From assembly GCF_015690345.1 (NCBI RefSeq), contig NZ_JADPUN010000253.1, positions 1 to 61,437 of the forward strand: DNA of 61,437 nucleotides, in the 5' to 3' direction. The notes below the pieces were generated by a model that had not been told where the DNA came from, made no database searches, and saw only the letters and a list, made by a program, of their open reading frames with translations. Positions 52,528 to 59,504 of the stretch are shown piece by piece; position 1 is the first letter of the stretch; the number at the start of each line of letters is the position of its first letter. Made by a program: the position numbers and the translations under genes. Origin of the DNA: Plantactinospora alkalitolerans (lineage in GTDB: Bacteria; Actinomycetota; Actinomycetes; Mycobacteriales; Micromonosporaceae).

Positions 52528-53025
52528 CTAGTGGGTCCAACCGGCGGCGTGCAGGGAGTTGTGGAACCATCCGCCCTGCGTCATGAGCTTGATGCCGCCC
52601 CCCAGCGGCTCGCCGCCCGGGAACTGCGCGGCGTCCTCTGCCAGCGTGCCGCCGCCGATCTCCGGCAGGGCTTCCAGCGCCGCCTCGACCGACAGGCCGG
52701 AGTCCGCGACCACCTCGGGGTTCCGCCGGATGTAGTCGCGGACGTGCTGGATCACGGCCTGCAACCGAGCCTGGACCAGATCGGGGTCCGGGTCGTCGAG
52801 GGTGGGAACCAGCCCCTCCAGCTCCCAGCTGTCGCTGAGCACCGGCGCGAGTCGGCGACCCGCGAGGTCGAAGAACTCCAGGGCGCCCTGGGACTTGGCG
52901 CCGATGTCCTTCTCGTTCAGCATCTCGGCCACGCTTCCGTACGCGTGGGCGAAGCTGTTGTCGCTGGCGATGACGATCGGCGCGATGTCCGTGGGTCGGG
53001 CCGGACGGGTCGGTTTTGCGGTCAT
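52528..53025 (-). CDS. Cys-free 165-residue protein of unknown function
   Basis: From ATG 53025 behind GAGGGGAG. I do not recognise it. There is no signal peptide or membrane helix. A central helical, acidic part (DPDLVQARLQAVIQHVRDYI, RRNPEVVADSGLSVEAALEA) is followed by a glycine-rich stretch with two GG pairs and a short aromatic, His-rich end (GGWFHNSLHAAGWTH). The protein contains no cysteine. It is the first gene of a unit with the histidine kinase and response regulator, and it is divergent from the LanKC-like gene. The leader-like body with a distinct short C-terminus recalls RiPP precursors, but this is speculation. Confidence 0.65.
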   Translation of the reverse strand: MTAKPTRPARPTDIAPIVIASDNSFAHAYGSVAEMLNEKDIGAKSQGALEFFDLAGRRLAPVLSDSWELEGLVPTLDDPDPDLVQARLQAVIQHVRDYIRRNPEVVADSGLSVEAALEALPEIGGGTLAEDAAQFPGGEPLGGGIKLMTQGGWFHNSLHAAGWTH

Positions 53026-53217
53026 GACACTCCCCTCATATCCATATTCGACGGTATTGCGCGCGGGTGGGCGACGGTTCTCCTCCCGCAGCCTAGGCCC
53101 GGGATTCAACGGCGTACGGGATGCCCCGTCGGCAACGCATCATGTCCCGTCCGACGTCCCGCGGGCCCGGGACCGGTGTCCCGGCAGACTCGGGAAAAAC
53201 CGGCGGCCGGCCCGCGA

Positions 53218-53266
53218 CACCGGTCGACCGGTGCTCGATACCGCCTCGATACCGCCTCGATGCCGC
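53218..53266. promoter_or_regulatory. Palindrome plus three 11-bp repeats upstream of the LanKC-like gene
   Basis: CACCGGTCGACCGGTG (53218-53233) is a perfect 16-bp palindrome. Directly after it come CTCGATACCGC, CTCGATACCGC and CTCGATGCCGC (53234-53266). The block is about 80 bases before the LanKC-like start, in the 319-base divergent region. It may bind the adjacent response regulator. Confidence 0.55.
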
Positions 53267-53344
53267 CGGTTGGCAGGCTCGTCGACGGTGCCAGCCGCCA
53301 CTCACCACGGCCGGCATCTCGGCAACCGGCAGATGGGGAGACGC

Positions 53345-56300
53345 ATGACGACCGAGTCGTCGGCCACCGAGGGCCGGAAGTTCGGCCGGGCCGCACGGTT
53401 CGGCGGGCAGGTGTTCGGCGCGGACGACGCCGGTGCCGGACGCTGGGCCGGGCTGACCGAGCCGGGCGGGCTGGTCACCGAGCTGCTGGCCCGGATCAGC
53501 CTGACCGGCTGGACCGTGCACCGGCGGGACGGGCGGGACGTGGTCGTCCCGGCGACGCCGGTGAACCGCGTACAGGGCTGGAAGCTGCACGTCTCGGCGA
53601 CCGTACTCTCCGCGCCGGAGGTGCTGGCGGCCTGCGCGCCGCCGCTGGTCGAGACCGGCACCGCCTTCGAGTACGTCGCCACCCTGCCGGGGCTCGCCGC
53701 TGTCAACGGGCCGTGGGCGCCCCGGTTCGGCGGAGGAAAGTTTCTCACCGCCTATCCGGCGACGGACGAGCTGTTCCGGGAACTCGCGAAGCGGCTCGAC
53801 GAGGCGACGGTGGGCATGGTCGGCCCGGCGATCCTCTCCGACCAGCCGTACCGGGCGGGCGGCGTGGTGCACTACCGGTACGGCGCGTTCACCGGTGTCG
53901 ACGTACTCGACAACGACGGTGGACGCCGTCGCTGCGTCGTCGGTCCGTTCGGCAGCCTGGTCGAGGACCGCTGCGAGGCGGCCTTCCGACCACCGCCGTG
54001 GGTGGAGATGCCCTTCGACTCGTCGCCGGAGTGGCGGGCACCGGCCGTGGCCGGGCCGGACCGACCGGCGGGTGGGACCGGGTCGAGGTGGTCGGTCGCG
54101 TCGATGCAGGCGATGGGAACGGGGCCGATCGGCCCCATCGGCCCGGCCGGGTCGACGGGGATGTCGGGACCCGTCGACCCGGCCGGGCCGACCGGAGTGC
54201 TGATCGGTGGCCGGTACGCGGTGACCACCGCGATCCGGCAGGCCAACAAGGGCGGCGTCTACCGGGCGCGTGACCTGCGTACCGGGGTCGAGGTGCTGAT
54301 CAAGGAGGCGCGGCCCCACGTGGGTACGGATGCCCGGGGCAGGGACGTCCGCGATCTGCTCGGGCACGAGGCGCGGGTGTTGCGGCACCTGGGACCGCTC
54401 GGCGTCGCCCCCCGGCCGCTGCGCGAGTTCGTGCAGGGGGACCACCGGTTCCTGGTCGAGGAACTGCTGCCGGGAAAGCCACTGCGGCTCGGTCTGCGGG
54501 ACTTCCCCGAGGCGGGGCCGGGCGGACTGGACGTCGCGGCCCTGCTCGGGGTGCTGGGCCGGTTGGCCCGGCTCGTCCGGACGGTGCACTCCGTCGGTGT
54601 GGTGCTCCGGAAGCTCACCCCCGACACCGTGCTGCTGCTGCCGGACGGGGAACTCCGGTTGGTCGACCTGGGGATGGCCGCGCTGCGTACCGGAGGGCCG
54701 GACGACTGGGCCTGCCTCGACCTCGACGGCCCCGACGTCCTCGGGTTCGTCGCACCGGAGCAGGTCCGGGGGGCGCCGCCGGACGGCGCGGCGGACCTGT
54801 TCGGCCTGGGCATGCTGGCACTGCACCTGGTCGGCCGGACCACCTCGGTCCGGTCGGCGGGCCCGCCCCGGAGGCGGTCGCTGGAGGAGCGGGTCAACAC
54901 CCTGGTCGAGCCGTCGCTCGGCGGACGTCCGATACCGACCGCTCTGCGCCGGGTCGTCACCGGCCTGCTCCGGAATTCCCCGGCCGACCGGATCGGGCTG
55001 GACGAGGTCATCGCGCTCTGCGAGGCGGCACCGACGGATCCGCAGCGGCGTGGTACCGCCGGCGGTGTCGACGCCGACGCGGAGCTGCCGACCTTGCCGG
55101 AGGAGAGCTGGCGGGACCTGGTCGGCGGCCTGATCGCCCGGCTCGCCGTCGACGGCGACCGGGACCGTGGCACCCGGTCGACCGGGCGCGGGTCGGTGAG
55201 CAGCGGTTCCGGTCGAGGCATCGAGCCGTGCACGGTGCGGCACGGCATCGCCGGGCCGATCTCGGTACTGACCCGGCTGGTCAGCGGCGGATCGCCGATC
55301 GTGAAGGCCGACCCGGCCGACCCGATCTCACCGCCCGGCCGGATGTCCGAACCCGGAACGGTGTTGCGGGCCGGTCGGGTGCTCGACGCCCTGTTGGACC
55401 GGCTCACGCACCACCTGGACCAGGAGCCGCACCGGCTCCCCGGCCTGTATGCCGGTTCCGCCGGAGCCGCCTGGGCGCTCTGCGATGCCGGCCGGCTGCT
55501 CGGCCGACCGTACCTGGTGGACCGGGCGGTCGAGCTGGCGCTGCGGTTACCGGTGGTATGGCCCGATCCGGGTATGAGCCAGGGCGTCGCCGGGCTCGGC
55601 ACCTGCCTGCTGCACCTGTGGCAGCACACCTACCTGCCGGCCCTGCGGGACCGGCTCACGGCGGCGGCCGGGCACCTGCTCGACACGGTCGACCGGTCCG
55701 GCCCGATGGTCTGGACCGTCGACCCGTCGTTCGACTCCGCGCTCGCCGGCCACCGCTCGTACGGCTTCGCGCACGGCACCGCGGGCATCGGCGCGTTCCT
55801 GCTCTCGGCGGGGCACCTGCTGGGGCGCCGGGATCTGACCGCCGCCGCCGTCCGGTGCGCCGACACGCTCCTCGACGCCGCCCGGTACGTCGGTGACGCC
55901 GCGCTGTGGCCGAGTACGCCGACGGCCTCGGACACCCGGGCACACTGGTACGACGGTTCCGCCGGAGTCGGCACCTTCCTGTGCCGGCTGTACGTCCGGA
56001 CCGGTGAGGCGCGCTATCTGGCCGCCTCGGTGGCCGCGGCCAGGGCGGTGATGCGGGCGCGGTGGACCTCCGGTACGACGTACTGGCACGGGCTGCCCGG
56101 CGACGGAGACTTCCTGCTCGATCTCGCCCGCGCCACGGGTGACGGGCGGTACGCCCGCTGGGCCGAGGCGCTCGCGGTGCGGCTCTGGGCGCTCCGGGTC
56201 TACCGTGACGGCGTCGCGCTGCTGCCCGACGACTCGGATCGTCGGATCGACAGTGGATTCGGTACCGGCCTGGCTGGGCAGTTGGCGTTCCTGCTCCGGC

Positions 56301-56581
56301 TGCGTGACGGCGGCCCGCGCCTGTTCCATCCCGATCCGGATGTCACGCCACGCCGCGACCCCGATCTTGGTTTGGCGCGCGGCGCAGACCTGCCCCGGCG
56401 CGGCACGCCACGGGGACCGGGCACCGGCACCGGAAGCGGGCTGCCTGGAATCGCGGCGTCCGGAAGCGGGGTGCCTGGAATCGCGGCGTCCGGAAGCGGG
56501 GTGCCGCTGATCGCGTTGCCGGGAACCGCGCTCGCCCACCGCAGGACCGCGTGTCCCGGCGGCCCGACCTGTCGCTGCTGA
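53345..56581 (+). CDS. Class III-like lanthionine synthetase (LanKC type), degenerate active sites
   Basis: A 1078-residue protein from ATG 53345 behind GGGGAG. The N-terminal LanKC lyase-like domain is clear (GWKLHVSATVLSAPEVLAAC, GGGKFLTAYPATDELFRELA, ILSDQPYRAGG, HYRYGAF). A collagen-like linker (GPIGPIGPAGSTG, about 258-285) precedes a kinase domain with VLIKEARPH and LVDLGMA, but the catalytic loop reads LRKLTPDTVLL: the HRD Asp and the following Asn are missing. A LanC-like (alpha/alpha) domain follows (about 680-1010; HGTAGIGAFLLS), where zinc ligands are replaced (WYDGSAG, YWHGLPG). The last 60 residues are a tail with three 10-residue repeats and TACPGGPTCRC. Class III LanC domains naturally lack zinc ligands; loss of the kinase Asp is unusual. 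Confidence 0.85.
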   Translation: MTTESSATEGRKFGRAARFGGQVFGADDAGAGRWAGLTEPGGLVTELLARISLTGWTVHRRDGRDVVVPATPVNRVQGWKLHVSATVLSAPEVLAACAPPLVETGTAFEYVATLPGLAAVNGPWAPRFGGGKFLTAYPATDELFRELAKRLDEATVGMVGPAILSDQPYRAGGVVHYRYGAFTGVDVLDNDGGRRRCVVGPFGSLVEDRCEAAFRPPPWVEMPFDSSPEWRAPAVAGPDRPAGGTGSRWSVASMQAMGTGPIGPIGPAGSTGMSGPVDPAGPTGVLIGGRYAVTTAIRQANKGGVYRARDLRTGVEVLIKEARPHVGTDARGRDVRDLLGHEARVLRHLGPLGVAPRPLREFVQGDHRFLVEELLPGKPLRLGLRDFPEAGPGGLDVAALLGVLGRLARLVRTVHSVGVVLRKLTPDTVLLLPDGELRLVDLGMAALRTGGPDDWACLDLDGPDVLGFVAPEQVRGAPPDGAADLFGLGMLALHLVGRTTSVRSAGPPRRRSLEERVNTLVEPSLGGRPIPTALRRVVTGLLRNSPADRIGLDEVIALCEAAPTDPQRRGTAGGVDADAELPTLPEESWRDLVGGLIARLAVDGDRDRGTRSTGRGSVSSGSGRGIEPCTVRHGIAGPISVLTRLVSGGSPIVKADPADPISPPGRMSEPGTVLRAGRVLDALLDRLTHHLDQEPHRLPGLYAGSAGAAWALCDAGRLLGRPYLVDRAVELALRLPVVWPDPGMSQGVAGLGTCLLHLWQHTYLPALRDRLTAAAGHLLDTVDRSGPMVWTVDPSFDSALAGHRSYGFAHGTAGIGAFLLSAGHLLGRRDLTAAAVRCADTLLDAARYVGDAALWPSTPTASDTRAHWYDGSAGVGTFLCRLYVRTGEARYLAASVAAARAVMRARWTSGTTYWHGLPGDGDFLLDLARATGDGRYARWAEALAVRLWALRVYRDGVALLPDDSDRRIDSGFGTGLAGQLAFLLRLRDGGPRLFHPDPDVTPRRDPDLGLARGADLPRRGTPRGPGTGTGSGLPGIAASGSGVPGIAASGSGVPLIALPGTALAHRRTACPGGPTCRC
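56431..56520 (+). repeat. Three 30-bp repeats within the LanKC-like tail
   Basis: Units of exactly 30 bases begin at 56431, 56461 and 56491; the first two differ by one base and the third has diverged. They encode GSGLPGIAAS, GSGVPGIAAS and GSGVPLIALP, just before the Cys-containing C-terminus. Confidence 0.85.
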
Positions 56582-56585
56582 CCGC

Positions 56586-56612
56586 GTTCCGGTCACGGCT
56601 TACGGCCGGAAC
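56586..56612. terminator. Hairpin between convergent LanKC-like and GntR-TetR genes
   Basis: GTTCCGG (56586-56592) pairs with CCGGAAC (56606-56612) over a 13-base loop and spans the stop codon of the regulator gene. Modest stem, placed where a terminator is expected. Confidence 0.45.
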
Positions 56613-57559
56613 AGCGGCGCCATGCCGTCGAGCAGGCGCTGGAGCCCGAACTCGAAGAGGCTGTCGAGGTTCAGATCGACGTCGGGCCGGTTGGCGCTGC
56701 TGGCGAGCAGGGGAAACGCGCCGGCGCTGAACATGGCGGCGACGGCCGCACTTCGGGTACGCATCCACTCGTCGTCGGTGATGCCGGTGTCCTGCTCGGC
56801 CTCGGCCTCACGTTCCAGGTTCACCGCCGTGCCCCGGACGTAGTTGGCGGTCGTGGCGGCGACGTGGATCACGGTGCCGAGGTCGAGGCCACGGCCGCTG
56901 ACGGCCCGCATCGTCCACTCGGTGTGCGCCATCGCGTTGGGGGCCAGCAGCGGGCGGGTGAGCGAGACGACCTGGGACAGCCACGGATGCCGCCGGTAGA
57001 TCGACCATTGCAGCCGGCAGACGTACTCGAGTTGGGCCCGCCAGCCGGACGGGGCCGGATCGGGCAGTTCCGCCTCGCCGAACGCGGCATCGGCCATCAG
57101 GACCACCAGGTGGTCCTTGCCCCGGACGTGCCGGTACAGCGACATCGTGGCGACCTGGAGTTCCGTCGCCAGGCGCCGCATGGTCGTCGCCGGTAGTCCC
57201 TCGGTGTCGGCGATCTCGATCGCCGCCCGTACGACGTGCGGCTGGGTCAGCTCGGACTCGGTACGGCCCGTCGAACGGCGCCGAGGGGTACGGGTCGACA
57301 ACGCCCCGGCCGGGTCCGGGCGTGGTCGCTCCGGGCCGCCGACCACCACCGTGCCCCGGCCGGGTTCGGCCCGGACCAGCCCCTCGTGGCGCAGCACGGT
57401 CAGCACCTTGCTGGCGGTCGCCATCGCGACGCCCCACTGCTGCATGATCTGCCGGGTCGACGGGACCTGGTCGCCCGCGCCGAGTTCGCCGGCGCCGATT
57501 CGTCGCCGGATCTCGGCGACGATCCGCAGGTACGGCGGATCGGGGCGGGTCACGGTCAC
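56600..57559 (-). CDS. GntR-TetR fusion transcriptional regulator
   Basis: A 319-residue regulator with two DNA-binding domains. Residues 1-75 are a GntR winged helix (YLRIVAEIRRRIGAGELGAG, VPSTRQIMQQWGVAMATASK). After a Pro/Arg-rich linker a TetR HTH follows (VVRAAIEIADTEGLPATTMR, LATELQVATMSLYRHVRGKD) and then a TetR C-terminal ligand domain. Fusions of this kind are common in actinomycetes and usually control a divergent gene; the divergent gene here is the secreted carboxylesterase. TAGTGC-type half sites flank both starts. Confidence 0.92.
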   Translation of the reverse strand: MTVTRPDPPYLRIVAEIRRRIGAGELGAGDQVPSTRQIMQQWGVAMATASKVLTVLRHEGLVRAEPGRGTVVVGGPERPRPDPAGALSTRTPRRRSTGRTESELTQPHVVRAAIEIADTEGLPATTMRRLATELQVATMSLYRHVRGKDHLVVLMADAAFGEAELPDPAPSGWRAQLEYVCRLQWSIYRRHPWLSQVVSLTRPLLAPNAMAHTEWTMRAVSGRGLDLGTVIHVAATTANYVRGTAVNLEREAEAEQDTGITDDEWMRTRSAAVAAMFSAGAFPLLASSANRPDVDLNLDSLFEFGLQRLLDGMAPLFRP

Positions 57560-57583
57560 CTCCGGGGTTGGACGGGCACTGTC

Positions 57584-57683
57584 GCACTAGGGCACCGGCG
57601 CACCGAGGATAGCCGTTCGTCGAACGGTCTTCGACGATCCCGCAGGTCGGCCGCCTGCTGCGAAACCTAGTGCACTAGTGCTA
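57584..57683. promoter_or_regulatory. Candidate operators for the GntR-TetR regulator
   Basis: TAGTGCACTAGTGCTA (57668-57683) contains two overlapping perfect palindromes, TAGTGCACTA and GCACTAGTGC. A related half-palindrome, GCACTAGGGCACC (57584-57596), lies 25 bases before the regulator start. TTGACG at 57697-57702 may be the -35 of the carboxylesterase promoter, 14 bases beyond the main site. The arrangement fits control of both divergent genes. Confidence 0.62.
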
Positions 57684-57803
57684 CTGCGCGCGTCGGTTGA
57701 CGAGAAATGGGCGCCAGGCCAACGATAGCGGCACGTGAATCTACGTCGTACGGCACGAGGTGCGTACTGCGTACATCTGCCGGTCGAACTTCTGGAGGAA
57801 CCA

Positions 57804-59504
57804 GTGCGATACACCATTGCGGCGATCCGGGCCCGCCGATCCGCGTCGATCGGCCGTCGACCCCGGGCCTGGCGCCGCGCCCTCGCCGGCACGGTCGCGG
57901 TGACCGCCGCGATCGGCGCCGGGACCGTGCTGCTGACCGGTGCCGCCGCCGGTCCGGTCGACGCGGGCCAGACCCGATCCGACCCGGCGGTGGTCCGGAC
58001 GGATCGCGGAGCGGTCCGGGGAAGCGTTCCCGGCGACCACCGGTCGTTCCAGGGCATTCCCTACGCGGCGCCACCGCTCGGCGAGCTGCGCTGGCGAACT
58101 CCCCGGCCGGCCGCGCCGTGGACCGGCATCCGCGACGCGACCCGCCCGGGACCGGCCTGCGCCCAGTTGCGTGGGCTGCCGATGGATCGGCCGAGCGAGT
58201 CGGAGGACTGCCTGTACCTCAACGTGACCACTCCGGCGGCGCGGCCGGGCCAGAGGCTGCCGGTGATGGTGTGGCTGCACGGTGGACACTTCCTGTTCGG
58301 TCAGGGTGACGTCTACGGTGGCCGGTCGCTGGCCACCCGGGGCGACGTCGTCGTCGTCACGGTGAACTACCGGCTCGGTCCGCTCGGGTTCCTGGCCCAC
58401 CCGGCGCTGGACGCCGGACCGGGCCGGCAGACGTCGGGCAACTTCGGCCTGGAGGACCAGCAGGCGGCGCTCCGCTGGGTTCGGGACAACGCGGCGGCGT
58501 TCGGTGGTGACCCCGGCAATGTCACCCTGTTCGGCCAGTCGGGTGGGGCCACCAGCGTCTGCACGCACCTGGCGGCTCCGGCGTCCGGCGGGCTGTTCCA
58601 CCGGGCGATCATCCAGAGCAACTCCTGCGCGACCCCGTTGCAGACCCGGCAGGCCGCCGAGAGCCAGGCCACGGCGCTGGTCACGAAACTGGAGTGCGAC
58701 ACACATCCGCGCGGGACCGCCGGCTGCCTCCGGGAGAGGTCGGCCGCCGATCTGATCGCGGCTGCCGGCTACCCCGGTCCCGAGCATGATCCCGGCCCGT
58801 CCGCGGGTGGAACGGTCCTGCCGGTCGACCCGGCGCGGGCGTTGGCCACCGGTCGCTTCCACCGGGTGCCGGTGCTGACCGGGACCACCCGCGACGAGTA
58901 CCGGGGTCAGGTGTGGGGCATGGAACGCTCCGGTATGAACTGCCCCGGCGGGCCGGGCACCGGCCGCTGCGAGCTCGGCGACGAGCAGTACCCGCACCTG
59001 GTCGACGCCTTCTTCGGCGACCTCGCGGGTCGGGTGAACGCGCGCTACCCGCGCGACGGCTACGGCAGCGCCAGCGAGGCACTGGCCGCGATCATGACCG
59101 ATCACGAGTACGTCCGACCGGCGCTCGACGCCGACGCCCAGTTCGCGAGGCACGTGCCGACCTACGCGTACGAGTTCGCCGACGTCCGGGCCCCGTGGTT
59201 CCGTACCGAACCGGTGCTGAGCTTTCCGCCCGGCGCGTACCACCTCGCCGACCTGCCCTACCTGTTCGACGTCGGGTACGCCGAGCCGCTCCGCGCCGAC
59301 CAGCGGCAACTGGCCGACCAGATGATCGGGTACTGGACCCGGTTCGCCCGTACCGGAAACCCGAACAGTTCCGGCAGCCCCGACTGGGCGCGTTTCCGGG
59401 GCGACGGCCGGTACGTCCAGTCACTGGCCCCCGGACCGGGTGGGATCCGGCGGACCGACCTCGCCCGCGACCACCGCTACGACTTCTGGCGTTCGCTGGA
59501 CTGA
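57804..59504 (+). CDS. Secreted carboxylesterase type B
   Basis: About 566 residues from GTG 57804, chosen for GGAGG 5 bases upstream; the frame is open to 57735. An Arg-rich n-region and hydrophobic core (ALAGTVAVTAAIGAGTVLLT) form a signal peptide or anchor. The alpha/beta-hydrolase shows RSFQGIPYAAPPLGELRW, VMVWLHGGHFLFGQGD (oxyanion hole), NVTLFGQSGGATSVC with nucleophile Ser (GQSGG instead of the usual GESAG), TTRDEYR (acid) and GAYHLADLPYLFD (His). It should hydrolyse carboxylic esters outside the cell. It is controlled probably by the divergent GntR-TetR regulator. Confidence 0.92.
   Translation: MRYTIAAIRARRSASIGRRPRAWRRALAGTVAVTAAIGAGTVLLTGAAAGPVDAGQTRSDPAVVRTDRGAVRGSVPGDHRSFQGIPYAAPPLGELRWRTPRPAAPWTGIRDATRPGPACAQLRGLPMDRPSESEDCLYLNVTTPAARPGQRLPVMVWLHGGHFLFGQGDVYGGRSLATRGDVVVVTVNYRLGPLGFLAHPALDAGPGRQTSGNFGLEDQQAALRWVRDNAAAFGGDPGNVTLFGQSGGATSVCTHLAAPASGGLFHRAIIQSNSCATPLQTRQAAESQATALVTKLECDTHPRGTAGCLRERSAADLIAAAGYPGPEHDPGPSAGGTVLPVDPARALATGRFHRVPVLTGTTRDEYRGQVWGMERSGMNCPGGPGTGRCELGDEQYPHLVDAFFGDLAGRVNARYPRDGYGSASEALAAIMTDHEYVRPALDADAQFARHVPTYAYEFADVRAPWFRTEPVLSFPPGAYHLADLPYLFDVGYAEPLRADQRQLADQMIGYWTRFARTGNPNSSGSPDWARFRGDGRYVQSLAPGPGGIRRTDLARDHRYDFWRSLD

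Noticed and set aside
53121-53348. 75-codon plus-strand frame just upstream of the LanKC-like gene, considered as a peptide precursor
   Set aside because: Low-complexity Arg/Pro-rich, no leader-core pattern, no ribosome site, and it overlaps the palindrome and 11-bp repeats.
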